This document shows, piece after piece, positions 24,157 through 37,659 of a DNA stretch of 64,000 bases. The stretch's first letter is position 1. The number at the start of each line of letters is the position of its first letter. The notes below the pieces were generated by a model. That model did not search any database, had not been told where the DNA came from, and saw only the letters and a list, made by a program, of their open reading frames with translations. The stretch is from NCBI RefSeq assembly GCF_000473045.1, contig NZ_AXAY01000005.1:62001-126000 (forward strand), read 5' to 3'. This DNA is from Bradyrhizobium sp. WSM3983. GTDB taxonomy: Bacteria > Pseudomonadota > Alphaproteobacteria > Rhizobiales > Xanthobacteraceae. Made by a program: the position numbers and the translations under genes.

Positions 24157-25104
24157 TCACTTGAACAGCGGCGTGCCCGGCACGAACGCATCGAACGCGG
24201 CCCAGAACTGGGAGCGGTAGCGGTCCTGCTCCTGCAGAATCTCGTGCTTCGAGCCGGCGATCACAAGATGGGAGCCGGCGCGCAAGTGGTAGGCAAACTC
24301 CTCGATCGCCGCGGTCGAGACCACGGAGTCGTTGGAGGCCGCCAGCATCAGGATCGGCTGGCGGATCTCGGACGGGTAGTTCATGCCCTTGAAGGTGTGC
24401 ATCGCGCGGAATGCAGTATCGGCCCAGGCGACCGTCGGTGACGCCAGGCCGAGCGTCGGGTCCTCCTCCAGGATCGCGGCGTTGCGCGCATAGCGCACGG
24501 GATCGCTGGTCAGGGGATTGTTGATGAAGGACGACAAGCCGGTGAGGTGGTCGCTGCCGCCGGGAACGTAAGCGCCGCCTCGCCCCAGCATCCGCATCGT
24601 CTTCAGCAATGTTCGCACCGGAAACGAAGTGGCGCGGCCGGGCAGGTCGATCATCGGCGCCGACAGCACCATGCGGTCGAACCAGCGCTTTTGCGCATGC
24701 GCCAGCCGAAGCAGAACTGCGCCGCCCATCGAATGGGCCAGCGCAAAGAACGGCGGCGGACAATCCGGCAGCACCACCTGCTGCACGAAGGTCTCGACGT
24801 CGATCTCGTAGTCGGCGAAGTTGCGCACATAGCCCTTGCGCGGATCGCGCAGGCGGCGCGAGGAGTGTCCCTGCCCGCGCCAGTCGAACATCGCCACCGC
24901 AAAGCCGCGGTCGCGCAAATCGCGCACGGTCTCGAAATATTTCTCGATCTGCTCGCTGCGTCCGGTGAAGACGCAGACGGTGCCCTTGCGGTTTGCCGGC
25001 GGCGCCCAACGCGCGAAGCGCAGCTCGACCCCGTCGGGCGTCTTCATGGTGCCGCTGACGACGTCTTCGGGCACGGGATTGGACGGGATCGAGACCAGCG
25101 TCAT
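24157..25104 (-). CDS. Alpha/beta hydrolase, lysophospholipase/monoacylglycerol lipase type
   Basis: A 315-residue cytoplasmic serine hydrolase. The nucleophile elbow is A-H-S-M-G-G (FALAHSMGGAVLLRLAHAQK), the acid is likely in MLAASNDSVV, and the histidine is in AGSKHEILQE. The MFDWRGQGHSSR block is characteristic of the PldB/monoacylglycerol lipase group, which cleaves acyl groups from lysophospholipids or monoglycerides. Full length, no signal peptide. Divergent from hsp20. Confidence 0.88.
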   Translation of the reverse strand: MTLVSIPSNPVPEDVVSGTMKTPDGVELRFARWAPPANRKGTVCVFTGRSEQIEKYFETVRDLRDRGFAVAMFDWRGQGHSSRRLRDPRKGYVRNFADYEIDVETFVQQVVLPDCPPPFFALAHSMGGAVLLRLAHAQKRWFDRMVLSAPMIDLPGRATSFPVRTLLKTMRMLGRGGAYVPGGSDHLTGLSSFINNPLTSDPVRYARNAAILEEDPTLGLASPTVAWADTAFRAMHTFKGMNYPSEIRQPILMLAASNDSVVSTAAIEEFAYHLRAGSHLVIAGSKHEILQEQDRYRSQFWAAFDAFVPGTPLFK

Positions 25105-25178
25105 GATTGGAAGTGCTTGGGCGCGAAGGGCTGCAAATCAAGGGCGGGAGCGCCGAAAGGGCGCGGGTAACCGCCCCT

Positions 25179-25206
25179 CTTGAACGCCGTTCCCTTGAAC
25201 CCATAT
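25179..25206 (+). promoter_or_regulatory. RpoH (sigma-32)-like promoter for hsp20
   Basis: CTTGAA at 25179-25184 and CCCATAT at 25200-25206 match the heat-shock sigma factor consensus (CTTGAAA ... CCCATNT) with 15 bases between. Transcription would begin near 25213, leaving a leader of about 113 bases. Confidence 0.6.
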
Positions 25207-25212
25207 CACCAT

Positions 25213-25325
25213 GGTGCAGGCCGCTACCAGTGTTTCGGAACCGGAACATCAGGCTGCACACAGACTAAAGCCCGGCCCGATTGGCGGGCGGGTTGCCAAA
25301 CAGTCGCTCAATGGAGGGCTTGACC
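25213..25325 (+). promoter_or_regulatory. ROSE-type RNA thermometer in the hsp20 leader
   Basis: The leader ends in a hairpin in which the UCGCUC stretch (25310-25315) pairs with the GAGGGC containing the ribosome site (25319-25324) across a 3-4 base loop, with an internal G opposite G. The conserved U(U/C)GCU anti-ribosome-site motif and the G-G mismatch are the hallmark of ROSE elements, known from Bradyrhizobium small heat-shock genes. A further stable hairpin (cccggcccg-attgg-cgggcggg, about 25271-25292) lies upstream. At normal temperature the ribosome site is hidden; heat opens it. Confidence 0.75.
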
Positions 25326-25787
25326 ATGCGTACCTACGATCTCACCCCTTTCTATCGTTCCACCGTCGGCTTCGACCGCCTCTTCAACCTGCTCGACCAG
25401 GCAGGCTCTGACGGCAGCCCCGGTTATCCCCCCTACAACATCGAGCGCACCGCCGAGAACGCCTACCGCATCACCGTTGCGGTCTCCGGCTTCGCCAAGG
25501 ATGAGCTCTCCATCGTCGCGAAGGAAAACACGCTGACGATCAAGGGCGAAAAAGTCGCCAATGAGAACTCGAAGTCCGAAGTGCTCTATCGCGGCATCGC
25601 CGCGCGTGCCTTCGAGCGCGCCTTCCAGCTTGCCGACTTCGTGCAGGTAAAGGACGCCTCGCTCGAGAACGGCCTGCTCCACGTCGACCTCGTGCGCGAG
25701 ATTCCCGAAGCCAAGAAGCCGCGCCAGATCGTGATCAACACCGGCGCGTCGAGCGCACAGGTGATCGAGAGCTCGGTCGCCGCCTAA
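25326..25787 (+). CDS. Hsp20 / small heat-shock protein, IbpA type
   Basis: A 153-residue small heat-shock chaperone that holds unfolding proteins in the cytoplasm. The N-terminus MRTYDLTPFYRSTVGFDRLF is that of class A Bradyrhizobium small HSPs. The alpha-crystallin domain spans about residues 35-130 (YNIERTAENAYRITVAVSGF, then GLLHVDLVREIPE). The C-terminal I-x-I/V anchor appears as RQIVIN. ATG 25326 has GGAGG upstream. Expression is probably doubly heat-controlled: an RpoH-like promoter and a ROSE leader. An intrinsic terminator follows. Confidence 0.95.
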   Translation: MRTYDLTPFYRSTVGFDRLFNLLDQAGSDGSPGYPPYNIERTAENAYRITVAVSGFAKDELSIVAKENTLTIKGEKVANENSKSEVLYRGIAARAFERAFQLADFVQVKDASLENGLLHVDLVREIPEAKKPRQIVINTGASSAQVIESSVAA

Positions 25788-25811
25788 GCGCGCATCAACT
25801 TTCAGGTTGCG

Positions 25812-25842
25812 AAAACGCCCCGGTGCCCCGGGGCGTTTTTTT
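25812..25842 (+). terminator. Intrinsic terminator of hsp20
   Basis: aaaacgccccgg-tgc-cccggggcgttttttt: a stem of about 12 bp followed by seven T, 25 bases after the hsp20 stop. Classic rho-independent form. Confidence 0.92.
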
Positions 25843-25931
25843 GCATTGCATCACAGAGCGGTGAGGCCGTGTAACGCCACCGCCCCGCGCTCCGTCCTTT
25901 GGGTATCGAACCAAGAACACGGAGAACGATC

Positions 25932-26702
25932 ATGACTTTCTGGCGCAGCCTTTTCGTCGCCGCGAGCCTGCTGGCGGCCCCCATCAGCCTCGCTCACGCC
26001 CAGACCCCGCAGACCGCGAAGGCGAAGAACGTCGTGCTGGTGCATGGCGCCTGGGCCGATGGCTCGAGCTGGTCGGAGGTGATCCCGATCCTTCAGGCCG
26101 CAGGCCTCAACGTCACTGCCGTGCAGAATCCGCTGGGGTCGCTCGCCGAGTCGGTCGAGGCAACCAAGCGCGTGCTGACTGAGCAGGATGGCCCGACCGT
26201 GCTGGTCGCGCATTCCTGGGGCGGCACCGTGATCAGCCAGGTCGGCACCGATCCGAAGGTTACTGGTCTTGTCTACATCGCCGCGCGCGCACCCGATGCC
26301 AACGAGGATTTTGTCGCGCTGTCGAAGCAGTTTCCCGCGGGACCGGCGCGCGCCGGCATCGTCGAGCGCGACGGCTACACCAAGCTTTCGGAAGACGCCT
26401 TCCTGAGATATTTCGCCAACGGTGTCGCGCCGGAACGCGCCAAGGAGCTCTACGCCGTGCAATGGCCGACGGCTGCCTCGATCTTCGCCGGCCGCACGAC
26501 GGAGGCTGCCTGGCATTCGAAGCCGAGCTGGTACGCGGTGTCGAAGAACGACGGCACAATCAATCCCGATTTCGAACGCTTTCTCGCCAAGCGCATGAAC
26601 GCGACCACAATCGAGCTCGACGCCGGCCACCTCTCGCTGGTGTCGCATCCGAAGGACGTGGCGAACCTGATCTTGGAAGCGGCGGGGTATCCGCGCAGCT
26701 GA
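25932..26702 (+). CDS. Exported alpha/beta hydrolase
   Basis: A 256-residue alpha/beta hydrolase with a signal peptide (MTFWRSLFVAASLLAAPISL, cleavage after AHA near residue 23), so it is likely periplasmic. The oxyanion region is VVLVHGAWADGSSW, the nucleophile elbow A-H-S-W-G-G (LVAHSWGGTVISQV) and the catalytic His lies in ELDAGHLSLVSHPKDV. The group is close to EstC/salicylate-esterase-like proteins; the substrate is unknown. ATG 25932 follows GGAGAA. It has its own terminator and reads alone between hsp20 and a convergent gene. Confidence 0.85.
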   Translation: MTFWRSLFVAASLLAAPISLAHAQTPQTAKAKNVVLVHGAWADGSSWSEVIPILQAAGLNVTAVQNPLGSLAESVEATKRVLTEQDGPTVLVAHSWGGTVISQVGTDPKVTGLVYIAARAPDANEDFVALSKQFPAGPARAGIVERDGYTKLSEDAFLRYFANGVAPERAKELYAVQWPTAASIFAGRTTEAAWHSKPSWYAVSKNDGTINPDFERFLAKRMNATTIELDAGHLSLVSHPKDVANLILEAAGYPRS

Positions 26703-26720
26703 GGACAGCCGCTGTGACGC

Positions 26721-26754
26721 AAAAGCGCCCGAGGTCTTCGGGCGCTTTTTATTT
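26721..26754 (+). terminator. Intrinsic terminator, usable in both directions
   Basis: aaaagcgcccga-ggtct-tcgggcgctttttattt: an 11-bp stem followed by T-rich sequence on the plus strand, with an A run before the stem giving U's on the minus strand. It serves the exported hydrolase and probably the converging gene that ends at 26763. Confidence 0.9.
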
Positions 26755-26762
26755 GCCGACGA

Positions 26763-27536
26763 TTAATCCAGTCCCTGCGCCGCCGGCATATCCTGTGTCG
26801 GCAAAATGGTAGGGGCCGGCTTGCCCTGGCCGATGGTCGGCGCGGCGGCCTGCGGAGCGGCCTCGGTGGGCTTGGCCTGCACGGCGGCGGTCTGCTGCGC
26901 GGGTTGACCTTGCGGCGTTGTGGGCTCGGCGGGCTTGGCGGCCGCCACTGGCGTCTCGGCGCGCGGCGGAGCGGCCTTGGGCAGCGGGACGGTGCGGCTG
27001 GCGACATGCGGGATCGGGGCCGGCGGTCTCGGCGGGCCGCCGCGGACCATGGTCGGCGGCGGCAGCGCGCTTTGCGGCCGGTAAGGGGCGACCGAGGGCT
27101 CCTCGTAGGCGGGCGCCATGCCATAGGCGTCAGCAGCCGGCATGAAGCGGATAATACGTCCGTCGCGGGCATCGATCACCAGCCGGCCGTCATCGCCGCG
27201 GCGGTCAATCACCGCGATGGTGTAGACGGCCCCGCGCAGGCGCGGGATGCCCAGCGGCGAGAAGCCGTTTTCGCGCAGCACCGCATAGACCTCGGTGGCC
27301 GGCAGCAGCGCCGGCGCCGGGCCACGTTCCTCATAGCCATAGCCGTAACCATAACGGCCGTAACCATAACGCGGCGGCGGAGGTGGTGCGGCGTCCGGCG
27401 GCCCGTAGGGTCCGTCGAAATCCGACACCGCAACGTAGGCCCCGCCCGAAACGCCACTCGCCGGAACTTGTGCCTGAGCAGCGGTTGCAGCCAGCGCCAG
27501 CGTGGTAGCAGCTACACATCCTGTGAAAAACTTCAT
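26763..27536 (-). CDS. Exported proline/alanine-rich protein with PepSY-like segment
   Basis: A 257-residue exported protein. Signal peptide MKFFTGCVAATTLALAATAA ends after AQA near residue 23. A Gly/Tyr-rich stretch (RYGYGRYGYGYGYEERGP) precedes a compact segment of about 55 residues (EVYAVLRENGFSPLGIPRLR, RLVIDARDGRIIRFMPA) that resembles PepSY-like domains. The remaining hundred residues are low-complexity Pro/Ala/Gln and probably disordered. ATG 27536 has AGGAG upstream; the longer reading is basic and unlike a signal. Role unknown, possibly cell-envelope associated. Confidence 0.7.
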   Translation of the reverse strand: MKFFTGCVAATTLALAATAAQAQVPASGVSGGAYVAVSDFDGPYGPPDAAPPPPPRYGYGRYGYGYGYEERGPAPALLPATEVYAVLRENGFSPLGIPRLRGAVYTIAVIDRRGDDGRLVIDARDGRIIRFMPAADAYGMAPAYEEPSVAPYRPQSALPPPTMVRGGPPRPPAPIPHVASRTVPLPKAAPPRAETPVAAAKPAEPTTPQGQPAQQTAAVQAKPTEAAPQAAAPTIGQGKPAPTILPTQDMPAAQGLD

Positions 27537-27815
27537 GGTCGACACGCTCCTGTCAGGCCCCCGAATGCTCGCGCTCTTTCGCTTCTTGCGGCGTGGCGTG
27601 CTTTTCGAAGGGTTGATCCGAAGCTTCATTCGGGATTTCGGCGCCGCTTGGGCCGGATCAGGGCGCGTTTGCTTCAAAACCGGGGCCGCGCGCCAGACGG
27701 AAAGCGGCAATTGACACTTTGGGAATCGGGACTTTCGCGCGCTTGTGTGATAGACAAAAATTTGGCAAGGTGATGGTTAGGACAGGAAGACTGTCTCAAT
27801 TTTGCTTGCAGTTCC

Positions 27816-27829
27816 GGCACACGGATTGC
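27816..27829 (+). promoter_or_regulatory. Sigma-54-like promoter upstream of gltB
   Basis: GGCAC-ACGGA-TTGC has the essential GG and GC dinucleotides separated by ten bases and matches TGGCAC-N5-TTGC apart from C for the first T. It lies about 200 bases upstream of the gltB ATG. RpoN with NtrC activates nitrogen-assimilation genes, so this is a plausible promoter. The rest of 27537-28026 shows no gene. Confidence 0.4.
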
Positions 27830-28026
27830 AACGAAAGTCGGTGCTTTCGAGCGCCAGGAAGGCAACAGGCCAAGCCGTTCTCGGGGACGAAGGACGCCTA
27901 GGCCTGAATTTAAGAAAATGCGGCTCGCAGCGGACGAGCGGTGACCCAGAGGCGGGTGCCGCGGAACGCCCAAAGTGTGCCGAAGATGGCGGTGAGGCAG
28001 CTTGCCGCATGGAGAGGATTGGAACA

Positions 28027-32760
<4,734 letters not shown>

Positions 32761-32770
32761 TTGAAAGAGC

Positions 32771-32868
32771 CTCATGGTGAGGAGGCGCGAAAGCGCCGTC
32801 TCGAACCATGAGACCACCAGCCCGGCCTTCATCCTTCGAGACGCGCGCTCCGCGCTCCTCAGGATGAG
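32771..32868. repeat. Two palindromic elements between gltB and gltD
   Basis: CTCATGGT...ACCATGAG with inner GGCGC-GAAA-GCGCC (32771-32812) is followed by tcatccttcgag...ctcaggatga (about 32829-32868). Such hairpins are dispersed intergenic repeats in this group. They lie inside the presumed gltBD transcript and could alter the GltB:GltD ratio by processing or attenuation. Confidence 0.75.
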
Positions 32869-32915
32869 GGTCTAGCTAGAGAACAAACGACTAAGCGGTA
32901 GGGACTTCGGGTTTA

Positions 32916-34367
32916 ATGGGCAAGATCACGGGTTTTCTCGAAATCGAGCGGCATGACCGCAAGTACACCCCGGTCGCCGAGCGCGTGAAGCATTTTCACG
33001 AATTCGTCGTTCCCTTGACCGAGAAGGAAACGCGCGACCAGGCTGCGCGCTGCATGAATTGCGGCATTCCCTATTGCCACGGCACCGGCTCCGTCGCGCC
33101 GGGCACGCCCGGCTGCCCGGTCAACAACCAGATCCCTGATTTCAACGACCTCGTCTATCAGGGCAATTGGGAAGAAGCCTCGCGCAACCTGCACTCGACC
33201 AACAATTTCCCGGAGTTCACCGGCCGCATTTGTCCGGCACCTTGTGAAGCCTCCTGTACGCTCAACATCGACGACAACCCCGTCACCATCAAGACCATCG
33301 AATGCGCGATCGTCGACCGCGCCTGGGACAATGGCTGGCTGAAGCCTGAGGTCGCTGCCGTGAAGACCGGCAAGAAGGTCGCGGTGATCGGCTCGGGTCC
33401 GGCCGGCATGGCCTGCGCGCAGCAGCTCGCGCGCGCTGGCCACGACGTGCATCTGTTCGAGAAGTTCGCCAAGGCCGGCGGCCTTCTTCGGTATGGGATT
33501 CCCGACTTCAAGATGGAGAAGGGCATCATCGACCGGCGTGTGGCGCAGATGGAAGGCGAAGGCGTCACCTTCCACTATAACAGCCATGTCGGCGCTGACG
33601 GCAATGTCGATCCGCGCGAGATGCTCAACGAATACGACGCCGTGGCGCTGACCGGCGGCGCGGAAGCGCCGCGCGACCTGGCGATCCCCGGCCGCGAGTT
33701 CGACGGCATCCACTACGCCATGGACTTCCTGCCGCAGCAGAACCGCCGCGTCTCCGGCGAGCCGTTGAACGGCGTCACCGAGATTCTGGCCGGCGGTAAG
33801 CATGTCGTCGTGATCGGCGGCGGCGACACCGGCTCGGACTGCATCGGCACTTCACTGCGCCAGGGCGCGCTGTCCGTGACCCAGCTCGAGATCATGCCCG
33901 CCCCGCCCGAGCGCGAGAACAAGGGCCTGACCTGGCCGAACTGGCCGCTGAAGATGCGCACGTCGTCGAGCCAGGCCGAAGGCGCGGTCCGCGAATACGC
34001 CGTGCTGACGCAGAAGTTTTCCGGCGAGGACGGCAAGGTCAAGAAGCTGCACTGCGTGCGCGTCGACGACAAGTTCAAGCCGATCGCCGACACCGAGTTC
34101 GAGCTCGATGCCGAGCTCGTCCTGCTCGCGATGGGTTTTGTGCACCCCGTGCACGAGGGCCTCTTGAAGCAGCTCGCGATCGACCTCGACCCCCGCGGCA
34201 ACGTCAAGGCCAACACGCTCGACTACCAGACCTCGCGCCCGAACGTGTTCACGGCAGGCGACATGCGCCGAGGCCAGTCGCTGGTGGTCTGGGCGATCCG
34301 CGAGGGGCGGCTGTGTGCAAGGTCGATCGATACGTTCCTGATGGGAAAGACGGATCTGCCGCGGTAG
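32916..34367 (+). CDS. gltD: Glutamate synthase (NADPH), small subunit
   Basis: A 483-residue GltD, the flavoprotein that takes electrons from NADPH and passes them through [4Fe-4S] centres to GltB. N-terminal cysteines C46, C49, C54 and C67 ([19 protein letters not shown]) and the CPAPCEASC motif bind the clusters. Two nucleotide-binding folds follow: FAD ([20 protein letters not shown]) and NADPH ([20 protein letters not shown]). Length is typical. It lies 155 bases after gltB with repeat elements in between and is presumably co-transcribed. Confidence 0.97.
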   Translation: MGKITGFLEIERHDRKYTPVAERVKHFHEFVVPLTEKETRDQAARCMNCGIPYCHGTGSVAPGTPGCPVNNQIPDFNDLVYQGNWEEASRNLHSTNNFPEFTGRICPAPCEASCTLNIDDNPVTIKTIECAIVDRAWDNGWLKPEVAAVKTGKKVAVIGSGPAGMACAQQLARAGHDVHLFEKFAKAGGLLRYGIPDFKMEKGIIDRRVAQMEGEGVTFHYNSHVGADGNVDPREMLNEYDAVALTGGAEAPRDLAIPGREFDGIHYAMDFLPQQNRRVSGEPLNGVTEILAGGKHVVVIGGGDTGSDCIGTSLRQGALSVTQLEIMPAPPERENKGLTWPNWPLKMRTSSSQAEGAVREYAVLTQKFSGEDGKVKKLHCVRVDDKFKPIADTEFELDAELVLLAMGFVHPVHEGLLKQLAIDLDPRGNVKANTLDYQTSRPNVFTAGDMRRGQSLVVWAIREGRLCARSIDTFLMGKTDLPR

Positions 34368-34402
34368 GCGCGGCTCGCTCCGCTGCTAGATTTACGAAAG
34401 GT

Positions 34403-34503
34403 GTCATCGCCCGCGAAAGCGGGCGATCCAGTATTCCAGAGACAGTGCGAGGATACGGCGAGGCCGCGGCGTACTGGATGCCCCGGTCAAGCCGGGGCAT
34501 GAC
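34403..34503. repeat. Dispersed double-hairpin element, copy 1
   Basis: gtcatcgcccgcgaaagcgg and ggatgccccggtcaagccgg with closing ggggcatgac: two terminal hairpins joined by about 50 bases, with ccagta/tactgg arms pairing across the unit. The same architecture occurs at 51669-51768, and related forms at 37518-37624 and 59148-59271. Confidence 0.8.
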
Positions 34504-34567
34504 AGCGGAGTGGGTGGCGAGAGCCGCTCACTATAGCTCTGATGAACTCAGGCGTGGGCTCGCCTTC

Positions 34568-36313
34568 TTAATTCTGCAGCCTCACCCCCACCATCACCAC
34601 GGTCCCCTGCGAGCTTGAGCCCGGCTGGTTCGAATCCAGGATGTCGTGGCGCAGCGTGCCCTTGATCCAGACATTGCGGTTCAGCTTGTAGATCAGATTG
34701 CCTTCGATCGAGTAGGTCTTGTCGTTGCGGTTCTGGCCCTGATAGTCGTAGGTGCCGTAGGTGAATTTGCCGATCGCGGTGAGCCAGCGGCGGAAGTCGT
34801 GATCGACTTCGGCGGCATAGGTGTGCACCAGCACGCCGGAGGAGCCGGGGATCGTGGTTTCCGCGATCTGCGTGTCGGTGTTGAACTTCACCGTCGTCAG
34901 CCCGCTCGCGTTCCAGATCAGCGAACCCGAGGTCAGGAAGCCCGAGAGCTGGCTCAGCCGCGGGTCGACATAGTTGCGCGCGGAATAGCCAACCGAGATT
35001 TCGCCGGTGAGGATGCGCGAGAACTCGAAGGACGAGCCGACCTTGGCATAGCCGCCGTCAGAATCGCGCAAATAGCCGTTGCGATCGGCTGCCTGGTCGT
35101 GGACGCGGTTGTCGCCCTCGATCTCGACGAACGGCTTCAAGCCCGGCTTGAGCTCGTAGGAGAAACGCCCGACGCCGCCATACTGGTTGAAGTCGCGGTC
35201 GTCGTTGCTGAAGGTCGAGCCGTCGGTGAGCTTGGAGTCGGTATAGGCGGTGCGATCGATGGTGGCGCCCGCCGCGACCTGGAAGCGGTTGAACGTCTGG
35301 TCGAAGCCGAAGGTGCCGCCATAGGTGGCGTAGACAGGATACTTTTGCAGGCCGGCCTGCACGTTCGGGCTGCCGGGATTGTCGGTGGCGAGCCGCAGGC
35401 GCAGCTGCGAGGTCAGCTTGAGATCGCGATCGACATCGAAGCGGCCGTCGACATGGCCGGTGAAATCGGGGCGGTCGATCTCGACCGGCGACGGCGAGGC
35501 AAGTCCGTCGATCGTCGCGGGCATGTTGTTGGTGTAGCCGGAGAACGAGCCGCGCAGATCCGCGACCAGCGCGTGGCGCTCCCAGTCGGACATGACGAGA
35601 AGATCAGGCGCGACGACATAGACCGGCGAACCGACCGGCTTCTGCAGGCGCGCAGGATTGGTGTCGTAACCGGTGGAGAGCTCGAGCCCGCCCTTGATCA
35701 GGAAGCTGCCGGCGTAATCGCCGACCGCGCCGAAGGCATCGTCATCAGCCTTGAGGCGACGGCGCTGCGGCTGGCCTGGCACGGTGCCCGCCATCGCCGG
35801 CGGCACCGGCGTCTTGTTGGCGGTCTCCGACGGCGGCGGCGCAATGCGCGGCGCGCCGAGAGGGGACAGTGTCGGTGTCGCCGACGGCACCGGCGAGCCG
35901 GGGCCCGCCGCGCGTTTCGGCTTCGGCTGGCCCGGATAGAGTTTTGGCTGCTGGCGCTTGCGATTGAGCGAATCGTAACCGGAGCCACTCGCGCCGTTGG
36001 CCGCGGGAAGACCATAGGTCGGGACCTGGCCGATGCGCGATGGCGCGGGCGTCTCGCGGCTCTTGCGCGGATCGTCGTTGGGATCGGGCGGCGCCGGGAT
36101 CGCATCCGACGGTGCCTGCGGCACGCCCGCCGTGCGCCGCGTCGGCAGCGTATCAGGCGCGGCAAAGCCGCCGCGGTTGGGATTGAACAGGTCGGGCGTG
36201 AGGCTCTGGGCGGCCACAGGGCCGCTTTCCAGCGCGGTCAGCAGCAGGCATGGCAAAGCGGCGCCAAAAACGTACGCGCGACTGCTCCGGCCCCTACCTG
36301 GAGGCAACCCCAC
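34568..36313 (-). CDS. Outer-membrane beta-barrel protein (BBP2-like porin)
   Basis: A 581-residue protein with a signal peptide (RAYVFGAALPCLLLTALESG, ending near VAAQ), a disordered Pro-rich linker of about 170 residues (DPRKSRETPAPSRIGQVPTY, PVPSATPTLSPLGAPRIAPP), and then a beta-barrel of amphipathic strands (GLELSTGYDTNPARLQKPVG, GRFSYELKPGLKPFVEIEGD, VWIKGTLRHDILDSN). It resembles putative beta-barrel porin family 2. The final residue is Asn rather than the usual Phe. GTG 36313 is the start, with GGAG ten bases upstream. Divergent from kdsD. The cargo is unknown. Confidence 0.8.
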   Translation of the reverse strand: MGLPPGRGRSSRAYVFGAALPCLLLTALESGPVAAQSLTPDLFNPNRGGFAAPDTLPTRRTAGVPQAPSDAIPAPPDPNDDPRKSRETPAPSRIGQVPTYGLPAANGASGSGYDSLNRKRQQPKLYPGQPKPKRAAGPGSPVPSATPTLSPLGAPRIAPPPSETANKTPVPPAMAGTVPGQPQRRRLKADDDAFGAVGDYAGSFLIKGGLELSTGYDTNPARLQKPVGSPVYVVAPDLLVMSDWERHALVADLRGSFSGYTNNMPATIDGLASPSPVEIDRPDFTGHVDGRFDVDRDLKLTSQLRLRLATDNPGSPNVQAGLQKYPVYATYGGTFGFDQTFNRFQVAAGATIDRTAYTDSKLTDGSTFSNDDRDFNQYGGVGRFSYELKPGLKPFVEIEGDNRVHDQAADRNGYLRDSDGGYAKVGSSFEFSRILTGEISVGYSARNYVDPRLSQLSGFLTSGSLIWNASGLTTVKFNTDTQIAETTIPGSSGVLVHTYAAEVDHDFRRWLTAIGKFTYGTYDYQGQNRNDKTYSIEGNLIYKLNRNVWIKGTLRHDILDSNQPGSSSQGTVVMVGVRLQN

Positions 36314-36508
36314 GATGGAAGAACTCCAACGAAATCAGACACTTCATCGACAGCCGTCCGCGAACTCGCGGGAACCATCGTTAATGGAGTTAAAACAATT
36401 ATGGTTAATGACCCGTTGAGGGTCTTGGAGCTCGCGTCGCCTCACGGGCCGGGGCGTGCTAAGCAGGCCGGCAACGGGCCGACGCCCCTCCTCCCTGGAC
36501 CCCAGAAC

Positions 36509-37519
36509 ATGCCGAGTTCGAAACCGCTGATGACCCCATCATCCAGCCCCACCCCGACAAGCGTCGAATCCGCGCTCCGCACGCTGGAGACGGAGAGCGG
36601 CGGCATCAACGCGCTCGCCGCCGCCCTGCGCGGCCCGCTGGGCGAGGCATTCGCCAAGGCGGTCGACCTGATCCGCAACGCCAAGGGCCGCGTCATCGTC
36701 ACCGGCCTTGGCAAGTCCGGCCACATGGCGCGCAAGATCGCAGCGACCCTGGCCTCGACCGGCACGCCGGCCTTCTTCGTTCACACCGCTGAAGCCGCCC
36801 ATGGCGACCTCGGCATGATCACCACCGACGACGTCATCATGGCGCTGTCCTGGTCCGGCGAGCAGCCGGAGATGAAGACCCTCGTGAACTATTCGGCACG
36901 CTTCGCGATCCCGATGATCGCGGTGACGTCGAACGCGGCGTCCTCGCTCGGCCAGGCCGCCGACATCGTGATCGAGCTGCCGAAGGCGCGCGAGGCCTGC
37001 CCGCACAATCTGGCGCCGACCACTTCGACCATGATGCAGGTCGCGATCGGCGATGCCATCGCGATCGCGCTGCTCGAAGGCCGAGGCTTCACCGCGCTGG
37101 AATTCGCGCATTTCCACCCGGGCGGCAAGCTTGGCGCGATGTTGAAATTCGTTCGCGACTATATGCGCACCGGCGGGGAGATCCCGCTCAAGCCGCTCGG
37201 CACCAAGATGTTGGAGGCGGTGATGGAGATGTCGGCCAAGGGCCTCGGTTGCGTCTGCATCGTCGACGAAGCTGGCGGGATCGCGGGCATCATCACCGAC
37301 GGCGACCTGCGCCGCCACATGCAGCGGCCCGATCTGCTGACCGCGTCGGTCGACGACGTCATGACCAAGCAGCCGAAGACCGTGCCGCCCTCGATGCTTG
37401 CGACCGAGATGATCGAGGTGCTGAACACGCGCAAGATCACGACGCTGGTCGTGACCGAGGCGGACAAAGTGGTCGGCATCGTGCATCTGCACGATTTGCT
37501 GCGGGCGGGCGTGGCGTGA
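36509..37519 (+). CDS. kdsD: Arabinose-5-phosphate isomerase (KpsF/GutQ family)
   Basis: A 336-residue sugar-phosphate isomerase interconverting ribulose 5-phosphate and arabinose 5-phosphate, the first step to KDO for lipopolysaccharide. The SIS domain spans about residues 45-185 (VIVTGLGKSGHMARKIAATL, AAHGDLGMITTDDVIMALSW). Two CBS repeats follow (LGCVCIVDEAGGIAGIITDG; ITTLVVTEADKVVGIVHLHD). ATG 36509 is taken; its ribosome site is weak and ATG 36530 is an alternative. AT-rich DNA with TATGGTTAAT lies upstream as a likely promoter. Cytoplasmic. Confidence 0.93.
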   Translation: MPSSKPLMTPSSSPTPTSVESALRTLETESGGINALAAALRGPLGEAFAKAVDLIRNAKGRVIVTGLGKSGHMARKIAATLASTGTPAFFVHTAEAAHGDLGMITTDDVIMALSWSGEQPEMKTLVNYSARFAIPMIAVTSNAASSLGQAADIVIELPKAREACPHNLAPTTSTMMQVAIGDAIAIALLEGRGFTALEFAHFHPGGKLGAMLKFVRDYMRTGGEIPLKPLGTKMLEAVMEMSAKGLGCVCIVDEAGGIAGIITDGDLRRHMQRPDLLTASVDDVMTKQPKTVPPSMLATEMIEVLNTRKITTLVVTEADKVVGIVHLHDLLRAGVA

Positions 37520-37624
37520 CCGTCATCCCGGGGCATCGCGAAGCGATGAGCCCGGGATCCATCGTGCCGCAGAGTCCGCTGCTCCATGGATTCCGGGCTC
37601 GCGCTTCGCGCGCCCCGGAATGAC
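37518..37624. repeat. Dispersed double-hairpin element, copy 2
   Basis: gtcatcccggggcatcgcga...gagcccgggatcc at the left and gctccatggattccgggctc...ccccggaatgac at the right form two hairpins in inverted orientation around a 25-base centre. It starts at the kdsD stop codon and is closely similar to the element at 59148-59271. Confidence 0.8.
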
Positions 37625-37659
37625 AGCGAAGGTGTCACGCTCCTCACAATGACGCGTGG

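Noticed and set aside
34646..36508. Long plus-strand open frame joined in frame to kdsD, antisense to the outer-membrane protein
   Set aside because: The kdsD family begins at about 36509; the upstream part is low-complexity and mirrors the porin gene, whose signal peptide and barrel strands are convincing.
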